Source: Mucilaginibacter xinganensis (GTDB lineage Bacteria; Bacteroidota; Bacteroidia; Sphingobacteriales; Sphingobacteriaceae). Taken from it: DNA of 64,000 nucleotides. Numbering within the stretch: position 1 is the stretch's first letter; each line of letters starts with the position of its first letter. The translations under genes were made by a program, and so were the position numbers. The notes below the pieces were generated by a model. It saw nothing but the letters and a program-made list of their open reading frames with translations, was not told where the DNA came from and searched no databases. Below are positions 16,646-25,484 of the stretch, one piece after another. The stretch covers positions 1,550,001 through 1,614,000 of the forward strand of contig NZ_CP022743.1 in assembly GCF_002257585.1 (NCBI RefSeq). Reading direction: 5' to 3'.

Positions 16646-18679
16646 ATGAAAAGGATAATGATAGTTTTATTGGCGGGGTGCCTATTGTTTACCCGGCAAT
16701 TGGCAGCGCAGGATAAATGGATTATTAAGGCTGATAAAATTGACCCGGCTAATTATTACGGCATTACAGTAGCCAACGGGATGATAGGTATTGTGTCTTC
16801 GCCCGAGCCTTTTAAGGTAAAAAATGTGGTGCTGGCAGGCGCTTATGATCTGTATGGAAGGGGTAGGGTAAGCAATTTTTTAAATAGCTTTAACCTGCTT
16901 AATATGTACCTGGAAATTAACGGTAAGCGCATTGATGCAAAAAACATTAGTAACTTTAAACAGGAGCTTGATATGCAGCATGCCGCTTTTACCACCACGT
17001 TTGATTACGGCGATGAAGCTTCGATAAAATACACCTATTACTCGCTGCGACAGCTTCCGTTTACCGTGCTGATGGATGTTGCTGTCATCGCCAAAAAACA
17101 AATCACCATTACGGCTGCAAGCGTGATGGAAGCGCCTGACGCGCTGAAAGATGTTCAGAATTACTATAACGAAATTGACAGGCCGCATGTAACCATAAGC
17201 CTGCTTACCTCAACCGCTAAAAGCCCTACCGGTAAATTGCAGTTATGCGCCTCGAATACCTTTTTGTTTAATGAAATGCATGGGCAGGAGCCGAGGGTGA
17301 TCCACGAGATGTGGGACAACAATATGCACCTGATGAAATTCAGCAAAAGCATAGCCGCGGGGCAATCCTATACTTATGCGTTGGCGGGCTCGTCTATTAC
17401 ATCGGCCCATAATGCCGACCCGTTAAACGAAGCCGAGCGCCTTACCATGTTTGCCAAGCTGGAAGGGGTTGCACGCTTGAAACAATACCATAACAACGCA
17501 TGGGACGAACTCTGGAAAAGTGACATAAAAATTGAGGGCGATGAACAGGCACAGCAGGATGTGCACAGCATGTTGTATCACCTGTATTCGTTTTCGCGTG
17601 CGGGAACAAGCTACTCACCTTCGCCTATGGGGCTTTCGGGCTTAGGTTATAACGGGCACGTGTTTTGGGACGCCGACCTTTGGATGTTTCCGGCATTACT
17701 GGTGTTACACCCGGAAATAGCACACTCGCTGGTTGAATACCGCTTTGAAAGGTTAACCGAGGCAAAACGAAATGCCTTTGCCCACGGCTACAAAGGGGCG
17801 ATGTTCCCATGGGAAAGTGCTGATACCGGGGTAGAAGAGACGCCGGTTTGGGCTTTGAGCGGTCCGTTTGAGCACCATATTACCGCCGACGTAGCCCTCG
17901 CTGCATGGAACTATTACTGTGTAACGCAAGACAAAGACTGGCTTAAAGAAAAAGGCTGGCCTATCCTTTCGGCCACGGCTGATTTTTGGGCAAGCAGGGT
18001 TGAGCGCAACGGCTCGGGCCATTACGATATAAAGGATGTGGTTGCTGCTGACGAATGGGCCGAAAACGTAGATAACAATGCCTTTACCAATGCTGCTGCA
18101 AGCGCTAATTTGCGAGCCGCAACGGCAGCTGCTAAGTTGCTGGGTGTTAAAGCTGATCCTGATTGGGAAAATGTGGCACAGAATATTCCTGTGCTTAAAT
18201 TTCCGGATGGGGTAACGCGGGAGTTTGCCACCTATAACGGAGAAGGGATAAAGCAAGCTGATGTAAACCTGTTGGCCTATCCCTTAAAAACAATAGCGGA
18301 TCCCGCCCAGGTGAAAAAAGACCTTGAATATTATGAAACACGCATCCCCAACGAGGGTACACCGGCTATGACACAGGCTGTGATTGCCTTGTTGTATGCG
18401 CGGTTGGGCAATGGCGATAAAGCATATCATTTTTTTAAAGACGCTTATGAACCAAATCTTAATCCGCCGTTTAGGGTAATTGCCGAAACAAAGGGCGGTA
18501 CCAATCCTTATTTTGCAACAGGCGCCGGAGGGATCATCCAGGCTATGTTAATGGGTTTTGGCGGACTGGATATTACGCCGAACGGTATTGTTCAAATAAA
18601 AAGCAAGCTGCCCGGCAACTGGAAATCTGTTACGATAACCGGCGTTGGGCCCGGGAAAAAGACTTATGTTGTTAAGTAG
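16646..18679 (+). CDS. Glycoside hydrolase family 65 protein, probably an alpha-glucosidase
   Basis: A 677-residue secreted or periplasmic enzyme with a signal peptide ending QLAAQ. The (alpha/alpha)6 barrel shows GH65 motifs: GHVFWDADLWMFPALLVLHP, GYKGAMFPWESADTG, EHHITADVALAAWNYY, and the general-acid segment ADEWAENVDNNAFTNA with E470. The residues around the acid resemble the hydrolase branch (mammalian PGGHG and bacterial kojibiose hydrolases) more than maltose or trehalose phosphorylases, which suggests hydrolysis, not phosphorolysis. GH65 kojibiose hydrolases are known from Bacteroidota, including, to my knowledge, Flavobacterium and Mucilaginibacter, so alpha-1,2-glucosides are a reasonable substrate guess. 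It lies in the SusC/SusD locus next to other exported proteins. Confidence 0.85.
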   Translation: MKRIMIVLLAGCLLFTRQLAAQDKWIIKADKIDPANYYGITVANGMIGIVSSPEPFKVKNVVLAGAYDLYGRGRVSNFLNSFNLLNMYLEINGKRIDAKNISNFKQELDMQHAAFTTTFDYGDEASIKYTYYSLRQLPFTVLMDVAVIAKKQITITAASVMEAPDALKDVQNYYNEIDRPHVTISLLTSTAKSPTGKLQLCASNTFLFNEMHGQEPRVIHEMWDNNMHLMKFSKSIAAGQSYTYALAGSSITSAHNADPLNEAERLTMFAKLEGVARLKQYHNNAWDELWKSDIKIEGDEQAQQDVHSMLYHLYSFSRAGTSYSPSPMGLSGLGYNGHVFWDADLWMFPALLVLHPEIAHSLVEYRFERLTEAKRNAFAHGYKGAMFPWESADTGVEETPVWALSGPFEHHITADVALAAWNYYCVTQDKDWLKEKGWPILSATADFWASRVERNGSGHYDIKDVVAADEWAENVDNNAFTNAAASANLRAATAAAKLLGVKADPDWENVAQNIPVLKFPDGVTREFATYNGEGIKQADVNLLAYPLKTIADPAQVKKDLEYYETRIPNEGTPAMTQAVIALLYARLGNGDKAYHFFKDAYEPNLNPPFRVIAETKGGTNPYFATGAGGIIQAMLMGFGGLDITPNGIVQIKSKLPGNWKSVTITGVGPGKKTYVVK

Positions 18680-18693
18680 GATAAAAGGTAATG

Positions 18694-18742
18694 AGCTATA
18701 AGGAGCAATCTGATCGTTGCGCCTTGATAGTTGGTTTTTAGC
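18694..18742 (+). terminator. Hairpin between the GH65 and haloperoxidase-like genes
   Basis: CTATAAGGAGCAA (18696-18708) pairs with TTGCGCCTTGATAG (18717-18730) with one mismatch and one bulge, and TTTTTA follows. An outer GAGCT/AGCTC pair is also possible. It could be an intrinsic terminator or an attenuating hairpin inside the operon. Confidence 0.4.
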
Positions 18743-18763
18743 TCTTAAATTATATAAATTATT

Positions 18764-20086
18764 ATGAAGCATCTTTTTGTTTTCGGGATCGCCCTGCTCA
18801 TCTTGTCCTGTAAAAAACCTGATTACCAAAAAGTAATGAGCGACCCTGCGTTGTTCAGCAATACCGTGCACGAACTGAACCGGGTGGTAATGGGAAATAA
18901 CTTTTCGCCGGTGGTGGCCTCAAGAAATTACGCTTATGCAACTGTTGCGGCTTATGAGGTGATAGCAGCCGGTGATCCGGCGCACTACCGATCGCTATCG
19001 GGCCAGCTAAACGGATTAACAGCAGTGGCAAAGCCGGGAAAGGATGCAAAAATTGATTTTCATTATGCCAGCATCCTTGCGTTTTGCAAAGTAGGTGAAG
19101 CGGTTACTTTTCCTGCCGGCAGCATGAAACAGTATGTGGACGATTTGCGGGCCAAAGCAGCCGGTGCCGGCATGCCCGGCGACGTTTTACAGGGGTCGGA
19201 AAAATTTGCCGAAGACATGTTTAAATCCATCATGAAATGGAGCAAAACTGATAATTACTTAAAAACACGCAGTGCATCAAAATATGCCCTGACCGACCAG
19301 GAAGGCCGCTGGGTACCCACCCCGCCAATGTATGCTGAAGCTGTTGAACCACACTGGAGCGAGATCAGGACCATGGTAATGAAGGACGGGAAACAATATA
19401 GCGTAGTACCCCCGCCTGTTTTTAATGTGAAGGATAAGAACAGTAAGTACTACCAGGAGGTAATAGCCATAAAAAATAAGGGAGACAACTTAACGGCCGA
19501 GGAAGCCCATATTGCTGATTTTTGGGACGATAACCCCGGTAAACTGAACATTAACGGGCACTTGATGTTCATTAAAAAGAAATTTTCGCCGGCTGGGCAC
19601 TGGATGAGCATAGCAGGGATTGCGGCAAAAAAAACAAATGCTGATTTTAATACTACAGTTTGCGCTTATGCAAAAACCGGGATTGCCTTGTTTGACGCTT
19701 TTATTGAGTGTTGGGCCGCTAAGTATGTTTACAATACGGCACGACCCGAAACCATAATTGATAAATATTTTGATGCCGCCTGGCGGCCGCATTTGCAAAC
19801 CCCGCCGTTTCCGGAATATACTTGCGGGCATTGCACTATATCTGCATCGGCAGCAAAAGCGCTCACCAGTGTTTTTGGTGAAAATGTTGCCTATACAGAT
19901 ACTACAGAGCTTGAATTCGGGATTAAAAGCAGAAACTTTAAGTCATTTAACCAGGCTGCGGCAGAAACTGCGATGTCCCGTTTTTACGGCGGTATCCATT
20001 TTCATAACTCCTGTATCGTATCAAGCGGGTACGGACAAAAAGTGGGAGATGCGGTGGTTGAGAAATTAGTAATGAAAAGGCCCTAA
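18764..20086 (+). CDS. Vanadium-dependent haloperoxidase/PAP2-family lipoprotein
   Basis: A 440-residue lipoprotein (signal peptide ending LILSC, then KKPDY) with the complete acid phosphatase/vanadium haloperoxidase signature. KYVYNTARP (K320 to P328) is an exact Kx6RP motif, CGH at 354-356 replaces the usual SGH, and SRFYGGIH at 405-412 matches SRx5H. The catalytic pocket for phosphate or vanadate is therefore intact, apart from the Ser-to-Cys change. Known members either oxidise halides with peroxide or hydrolyse phosphoesters, and sequence alone does not decide between these. Its position after an FG-GAP/ASPIC lipoprotein in a SusC/SusD locus recurs in Bacteroidota. It probably acts in the periplasm or on the cell surface. 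Confidence 0.85.
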   Translation: MKHLFVFGIALLILSCKKPDYQKVMSDPALFSNTVHELNRVVMGNNFSPVVASRNYAYATVAAYEVIAAGDPAHYRSLSGQLNGLTAVAKPGKDAKIDFHYASILAFCKVGEAVTFPAGSMKQYVDDLRAKAAGAGMPGDVLQGSEKFAEDMFKSIMKWSKTDNYLKTRSASKYALTDQEGRWVPTPPMYAEAVEPHWSEIRTMVMKDGKQYSVVPPPVFNVKDKNSKYYQEVIAIKNKGDNLTAEEAHIADFWDDNPGKLNINGHLMFIKKKFSPAGHWMSIAGIAAKKTNADFNTTVCAYAKTGIALFDAFIECWAAKYVYNTARPETIIDKYFDAAWRPHLQTPPFPEYTCGHCTISASAAKALTSVFGENVAYTDTTELEFGIKSRNFKSFNQAAAETAMSRFYGGIHFHNSCIVSSGYGQKVGDAVVEKLVMKRP

Positions 20087-20337
20087 TGCTTAAATTATAG
20101 TTAAATTTTTTAGCGTGTGTAATTTCGTAATTTGTTGATAAATAGAAACTTGATATTTTTATTTGTTATTTTTTGTGAAATTTTTACTATATAAATAGGT
20201 TTTAAATTAACTGGTACTTTAATTTGTCTACCAATCTAAATTATGTATGTGCGCAACTTAATTGGCAGTTGGCGTGCGTGCCGAAACCAATTAATACAAC
20301 CGTTTATAAAACTATAAATTATAACCAAATCCACGCG

Positions 20338-21096
20338 ATGAACAGACTATTATTGACTTTGTTATTAGCCGGCAGCTTTATAATGGCCAAAGCACAAAAA
20401 CCTGAAGATACCGAAATATACGAACCCGTACCCAAAGTGGTTACACCGGGAAAAACACTTAGCGATGCCCCGTCAGACGCTATCGTATTGTTTAACGGCG
20501 AGAATCTTGATAAATGGGTAATAACCAATAATCGGGATAAAGCGGCCGACTGGATAGTTAAAGACAATATCCTCACCGTGAATAAAACCTCGGGAAATAT
20601 TGAAACTAAACAGTCTTTCACAAACTATCAGCTTCATATTGAATGGCGCATCCCTTCAACTATAACCGGCGAAGGCCAGGCCCGTGGCAATAGCGGTGTC
20701 TTTTTAGCTTCGATAGGTAAAGGCGATGCCGGGTATGAACTGCAGGTGCTTGACTCGTACAAAAACAAAACCTATGTTAATGGCATGGCAGGCAGTATTT
20801 ACAAGCAATTTGTACCACTGGCAAATGCGGCGAGGCCACCTGGCGAATGGCAGTGTTATGATGTGGTATGGACGGCGCCTATCTTTAAAGAAGATGGCAG
20901 CGTAAAAACTCCTGCAAAAGCAACCGTATTTTTTAACGGTGTACTGGTTGAAAACAACGTGGAATTGTTGGGACCAACCCGCTACATAGGTAAACCTGTT
21001 TATGAAAAGCACGGCCCCGCACCGTTAAAGTTACAGGCACACGGCGATAAAAGTGAACCTATCAGTTACCGCAACATTTGGATAAGAGAATTATAA
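20338..21096 (+). CDS. DUF1080 (3-keto-disaccharide hydrolase-like) exported protein
   Basis: A 252-residue protein with a concanavalin/laminarinase-like jelly-roll fold. The frame is open from 20224, but the ATG at 20338 gives a clean signal peptide (LLTLLLAGSFIMAKAQ), so I prefer that start. Family markers are IVLFNGENLDKW, a central RGNSGVFLA, YELQVLDSY, GSIYKQFVPLANA, PPGEWQCYDVVW and the ending SEPISYRNIWIREL. DUF1080 proteins bind carbohydrates, and some are reported to cleave 3-keto-glycosides made by an oxidoreductase. No such oxidoreductase is visible in the window. A terminator follows, marking the 3' end of the locus. Confidence 0.85.
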   Translation: MNRLLLTLLLAGSFIMAKAQKPEDTEIYEPVPKVVTPGKTLSDAPSDAIVLFNGENLDKWVITNNRDKAADWIVKDNILTVNKTSGNIETKQSFTNYQLHIEWRIPSTITGEGQARGNSGVFLASIGKGDAGYELQVLDSYKNKTYVNGMAGSIYKQFVPLANAARPPGEWQCYDVVWTAPIFKEDGSVKTPAKATVFFNGVLVENNVELLGPTRYIGKPVYEKHGPAPLKLQAHGDKSEPISYRNIWIREL

Positions 21097-21127
21097 TTGA
21101 TTTGAGTATATACAGTTGGTTGATTTT

Positions 21128-21158
21128 AAGGTAGCTGAGGAGTCGGCTACCTTTTTGT
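21128..21158 (+). terminator. Intrinsic terminator after the DUF1080 gene
   Basis: AAGGTAGC (21128-21135) pairs with GCTACCTT (21146-21153), followed by TTTGTTTTT. Confidence 0.85.
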
Positions 21159-21304
21159 TTTTGGGTGCGTTTTTAAGTTGTTACCATAAGGGAAGTTGGA
21201 GTTGGTAAAGGCATTTTTATTAAATTTCGTTTTTGATTAATTTTTAATAAATTGCGCTTAGCCTGAATTACTACGCCAACAAAGCACTTTACCTGTTACC
21301 AGAA

Positions 21305-22063
21305 ATGTTAGTTAATATTGATGTTATTATACTGAGCTATGGTAAAACAACGGCTTTGCAAAGTATTACCCGAAACGGTATTGAAACTTTATTGGCTTCA
21401 GAAGAACCTGAAAAAATAAAGTTGAATGTTATTGTTGTTGAATCTGATCAATCACTTTCGCCTTACCAATACCCGGGCGCCATAACAATTTATCCGAATA
21501 CCGTTTTCGGTTATCACAAGTTCATGAACATCGGCTTAAAAGCATGCGCCAGTACTTATGTGTGTCTTTGTAATAACGATTTAGTTTTCCATAAACACTG
21601 GGCCACCAATATTTTAATGGAGATGGATAAAGATCCTGCGCTGTTAAGCGCGTCGCCTTACGACGACAGGTTTCATCAAGATGAAGGTTTTTCCAAATTT
21701 CAGCCGCCCCTTGAGGGTTATATGGGAGTGCTCAGCGGCTGGTGTATTTTTACAAAAAGAGCAATTTTTGATGTGATAGGTCCTCTGGATGAAAACCTGA
21801 CTTTTTGGTACTGCGATGCAGACTATTGCCGGTCGCTGATAAAGCATGGTATCAAAAATTGCCTCGTTTCGTCTTCATTTGTAACCCACCTGGGCAGTGT
21901 ATCAACCAAAACGCTTGATAAAAAAGAGAGCAACAAACTAACTAAACTGCCTGAGTTTTACTACAGGTACAAATGGCAGCATCAGTCGTACATCAAATAT
22001 AAACTGCAGGTAATAAAGTATAAGTTACAGATAGCCTTTGGGCTTAACGGCCAATCCGGTTGA
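21305..22063 (+). CDS. Family 2 glycosyltransferase at the head of the peptide-export cluster
   Basis: A 252-residue cytoplasmic GT-A enzyme with no membrane segment. It starts with IDVIILSYGKTTALQSI, has the metal/nucleotide-binding segment CNNDLVFH (N90 N91 D92, in place of the usual DxD) and the acceptor-side block GWCIFTKRAIFDVIGPLDE followed by WYCDADYCRSL. The NND form resembles the rhamnosyl-type GT2 subgroup. It lies 160 bases upstream of a C39-peptidase exporter, in the same direction. In glycocin clusters a GT2 enzyme modifies Cys or Ser of the precursor, so this gene is the first candidate for a peptide-modifying transferase; a cell-wall or capsule role is the alternative. Confidence 0.8.
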   Translation: MLVNIDVIILSYGKTTALQSITRNGIETLLASEEPEKIKLNVIVVESDQSLSPYQYPGAITIYPNTVFGYHKFMNIGLKACASTYVCLCNNDLVFHKHWATNILMEMDKDPALLSASPYDDRFHQDEGFSKFQPPLEGYMGVLSGWCIFTKRAIFDVIGPLDENLTFWYCDADYCRSLIKHGIKNCLVSSSFVTHLGSVSTKTLDKKESNKLTKLPEFYYRYKWQHQSYIKYKLQVIKYKLQIAFGLNGQSG

Positions 22064-22222
22064 AGGGCGGTTTTTACAAAAATTAACTTTAATGCAATTA
22101 TTGTTTACTGATTAAATGCTTTTCTTTACTATATTGGGAATCAAATAAACCTGTATCATCAATAGCAATAACACTGAGTGATTGCTGAAAGCCAAATAGT
22201 AATTTAATAAACCGTTGCTAAT

Positions 22223-24403
22223 TTGAAAACATTCCCCATTTATAAACAGCAGGATGCGATGGACTGTGGTCCAACCTGCCTGAAAATGATCACCAAATAT
22301 TTTGGCCGCACCTTTAGTATTCAAAAATTGAGGGCTCTTTGCCAAATCACGCACGGCGGGGTTACATTTTTGGACATGAGCGAAGCAGCAGAAAAATTGG
22401 GATTGCATTCTGTTGGGGTTAAAGTAGATGTGGCGCAGTTAAAGGAGCTGGAGTTACCCTGTATTTTGCATTGGCGCCAAAACCACTTTGTAATACTTTA
22501 TAAAATAAAGAAGGGGATTTTTTATATAGCCGACCCGGCAGCCGGCCCAATGAGACTTACCGAAACTGAGTTTACAACCAACTGGATAGCATCGGCTGAA
22601 TATAATGACGGAGTTGCTTTGTTTATCAATTCTACCCCCCGCTTTTATGAGCAGGAAGATGAAAAGACGGGAGAGTTAAGCTGGGCATTCATTGTGAGGT
22701 ATCTTTTCCAATACAGGCAGCTATTGATGCAAATGGTTTTGGCGCTGGCCATGGGTACCGTGCTACAGTTGATCGCCCCGTTTTTAACCCAATCTATAGT
22801 AGACCTGGGGATCTACAGCCATAACCTGAGCTTTATCCAACTGATCTTAATTGCACAGGTGATGATATTTATAGGTAGCACCAGTATGGATTTTATTAAA
22901 TCATGGATCCTGCTGCACATAAGTACCCGCGTAAATATCTCTATCCTTACCGATTTGCTGATAAAACTTATGAAGCTGCCCATGAGCTTTTTTGATACCA
23001 AAACGCCGGGCGACATTATGCAGCGGATCACTGATGAAAAAAGGATTGAATCGTTTTTAACTGGTTCCACCTTAAGTATTGTATTCTCGGTATTCAATTT
23101 TGTGGTTTTCGCGGTGGTTATCGCTATTTATAATTCGGTAATATTTTTTGTTTTTGCAGTGTCCACCATATTGTATGTTACCTGGATACTTATCTTTTTA
23201 AAGAAAAGGCGCGAGCTTGATTATAAACAGTTTTCAAACAACTCAAAAAATCAGGATAACATAATAGAACTTGTTTTTGGGATGCAGGAGATCAAACTGA
23301 ATAACTCCGAGATCAGGAAACGCTGGTCGTGGGAACATATTCAGGCGCGGCTTTTTCGCTTCAATATTAAGTCGCTGGCATTAAACCAGTACCAGCAGGC
23401 GGGTGCCGCCTTTATTAACCAGGGTAAAAACATTTTTATAACCTATTTAAGCGCCAAAGCAGTTATAGACGGTAATTTAACCCTGGGTGCCATGGTGGCT
23501 ATTCAATACATAATAGGGCAGCTTAACGGCCCGGTGGAACAGTTTCTGAATTTTGTTAAAAGTTACCAGGATGCCAGGATAAGTGTTGAACGTTTAAATG
23601 AGATCCACAGGTTAGATGACGAGGAGCCTGAAGGGAAGACCTATATCAACCGTATGCCGGACAATAAGAGCATTGCCTTGCACAACGTAACTTTCAGGTA
23701 TCCGGGGGCGGGTAATGAGCCGGTGTTAAATAGCATTAATCTTTATATCCCGGCAGGTAAAACTACTGCGATAGTGGGAATGAGCGGCAGCGGAAAAACC
23801 ACTATCTTAAAATTACTGCTGCGGTTTTACCTTCCAGAAGCAGGTGATATAAGGGTTGGAACAGAGCGTTTAAATGATATAAGGCATCGCCTGTGGCGCG
23901 ATCAGTGCAGTATTGTAATGCAGGATGGCTACTTGTTTACCGACACAATAGCAAATAATATTGCTATAAGCGATGAAGAACCCGATCCGGAGAAATTAAA
24001 TAATGCCATAAGGATAGCCAACATCCAGGATGTGATTGAATCATTGCCCTATGGATTAAATTCTAGGATAGGCGCCGGCGGCGGCGGATTAAGCCAGGGG
24101 CAAAAACAACGAATACTGATTGCGCGGGCCGTGTATAAGAATCCGGCGTATATTTTTTTTGATGAAGCCACTAATGCGCTGGATGCCAATAACGAGAAAG
24201 TGATTGTTGAGAACCTGGGCGAATTTTTAAAAGGAAAGACAGTTGTGATTGTAGCGCACAGGTTAAGCACTGTGAAAAATGCAGACAATATTGTAGTGCT
24301 GCATAAGGGTAGTATTATAGAGCAGGGCACACACCAGGAGTTAACCCTGAAAAAAGGCGAGTATTATAATTTGATTAAGAATCAACTGGAATTTGGACTA
24401 TAG
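22223..24403 (+). CDS. Peptidase C39-domain ABC transporter (double-glycine peptide exporter)
   Basis: A 726-residue inner-membrane exporter that removes double-glycine leaders while secreting the peptide. The N-terminal C39 peptidase has the full triad: C15 in DCGPTCL, H88 in NHFVILY and D104 in DPAAG. The transmembrane domain spans about 160-440. The ATPase domain has Walker A (GMSGSGKTT, K525), signature LSQGQKQ, Walker B (YIFFDEATNALD) and H-loop (VIVAHRLSTV). The reading frame begins at a TTG, since no ATG precedes the C39 motif in a suitable place. The HlyD gene starts two bases after the stop. Three double-glycine precursors downstream are its obvious substrates. Confidence 0.95.
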   Translation: MKTFPIYKQQDAMDCGPTCLKMITKYFGRTFSIQKLRALCQITHGGVTFLDMSEAAEKLGLHSVGVKVDVAQLKELELPCILHWRQNHFVILYKIKKGIFYIADPAAGPMRLTETEFTTNWIASAEYNDGVALFINSTPRFYEQEDEKTGELSWAFIVRYLFQYRQLLMQMVLALAMGTVLQLIAPFLTQSIVDLGIYSHNLSFIQLILIAQVMIFIGSTSMDFIKSWILLHISTRVNISILTDLLIKLMKLPMSFFDTKTPGDIMQRITDEKRIESFLTGSTLSIVFSVFNFVVFAVVIAIYNSVIFFVFAVSTILYVTWILIFLKKRRELDYKQFSNNSKNQDNIIELVFGMQEIKLNNSEIRKRWSWEHIQARLFRFNIKSLALNQYQQAGAAFINQGKNIFITYLSAKAVIDGNLTLGAMVAIQYIIGQLNGPVEQFLNFVKSYQDARISVERLNEIHRLDDEEPEGKTYINRMPDNKSIALHNVTFRYPGAGNEPVLNSINLYIPAGKTTAIVGMSGSGKTTILKLLLRFYLPEAGDIRVGTERLNDIRHRLWRDQCSIVMQDGYLFTDTIANNIAISDEEPDPEKLNNAIRIANIQDVIESLPYGLNSRIGAGGGGLSQGQKQRILIARAVYKNPAYIFFDEATNALDANNEKVIVENLGEFLKGKTVVIVAHRLSTVKNADNIVVLHKGSIIEQGTHQELTLKKGEYYNLIKNQLEFGL

Positions 24404-24405
24404 CC

Positions 24406-25374
24406 ATGGACGAAAATAATCAGCAGCTGCACAGCGACGAAACACAGGAAATTATTACCAAACCGCCCTCATGGATAATTAAATGGGGGATAACGCTGTT
24501 TGTTATTTGTCTTTTTATACTGGGAGCGCTTTCGTTTATGATCCATTATCCCGACCTGGTAAAAACGCGGATGGTAATTTACGCATCGGGGTCTTCCAGG
24601 CCAATAACAGCTAATGCCGATGGGCGGTTAATAAGGTTGCTTGTAAAAAACAGTCAGGCTGTAACTAAGGGCGAGCCGCTTGCCTTTGTTGAATCGCCTC
24701 AAAGCCACGATGATGTTTTGCAGCTTTCTGATGAATTAAAAATGCTTAAAACCAATATTACTGCAGATCTGGCAGGTCCTACAGAAAAACAGTTGGGGGA
24801 TATGAAGCGAATCAAGGAACATTTTCGGGTTATTTTCAGGCATGAACCACCATTAACCGAGCCGGGAAACACAGCAATGTGCAGTAATTGCAGGGCACCG
24901 TTCATTAACCAGCTAAATACCATAATAACTTACGTAGATAAGTGGAAAAACCAATTTATAGTTAGCGCTTCAAGTGCCGGGAAACTATCAGTCATTGGGT
25001 TAATAACTGAAGGGCAGCCAGTAAAAGCTGGACAGCCTTTATTTTATGTAAGTGATGGTCGATCCGGGTTTTATGGGGAGATGGCTATTTCGCAGTATGA
25101 TATTGGTAAGGTAAAGAAGGGGCAAAAGGTATTGATAAAACTATTAAGCTACCGTTTTGAGGACTTTGGAGTGATAACAGGTACCATTGATACTATTGGA
25201 GCATTGCCATTTAATGACAGCGTTTACGTGTCAAAAGTGATATTTAAAAACCCTGTTAATAGAAATATTATTTTAAAAAGCGGCTTATCAGCAGAATCAG
25301 ATATTATTACCAAAGATGTTTCATTAATTAATAGATTAATTAATAGCTTAAAGAAAGCTGTTCAGGCTCAATGA
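24406..25374 (+). CDS. HlyD-family membrane fusion protein, short form with a CxxC
   Basis: A 322-residue periplasmic adaptor linking the exporter to an outer-membrane channel. One N-terminal membrane segment (about residues 26-47) is followed by a biotinyl-lipoyl-like half (SRPITANADGRLIRLLVKNS), a short helical insert, the second lipoyl half (FIVSASSAGKLSVIGLITEG) and the beta-barrel segment (KGQKVLIKLLSYRFEDFG). HlyD proteins of such systems are usually around 400 residues or more, so the coiled-coil hairpin is reduced here. The insert contains MCSNC (C159, C162), a CxxC pair unusual for this family, in a cluster that otherwise handles disulfides. It is translationally coupled to the exporter gene. 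No outer-membrane TolC-like gene is in the window. Confidence 0.85.
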   Translation: MDENNQQLHSDETQEIITKPPSWIIKWGITLFVICLFILGALSFMIHYPDLVKTRMVIYASGSSRPITANADGRLIRLLVKNSQAVTKGEPLAFVESPQSHDDVLQLSDELKMLKTNITADLAGPTEKQLGDMKRIKEHFRVIFRHEPPLTEPGNTAMCSNCRAPFINQLNTIITYVDKWKNQFIVSASSAGKLSVIGLITEGQPVKAGQPLFYVSDGRSGFYGEMAISQYDIGKVKKGQKVLIKLLSYRFEDFGVITGTIDTIGALPFNDSVYVSKVIFKNPVNRNIILKSGLSAESDIITKDVSLINRLINSLKKAVQAQ

Positions 25375-25484
25375 TTTCCTTTCGATAGCTTTCTTCAGGC
25401 GAAAAAATTTCTTTCAGGAATTGCTTGGTTTATCAAATTAAATATTATAATTTTAAATAACCAATTACTAAACCTGATCATCTT

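Noticed and set aside
20224-20337. Upstream extension of the DUF1080 protein.
   Set aside because: It would bury the signal peptide 38 residues inside the protein; the ATG at 20338 is the sensible start.
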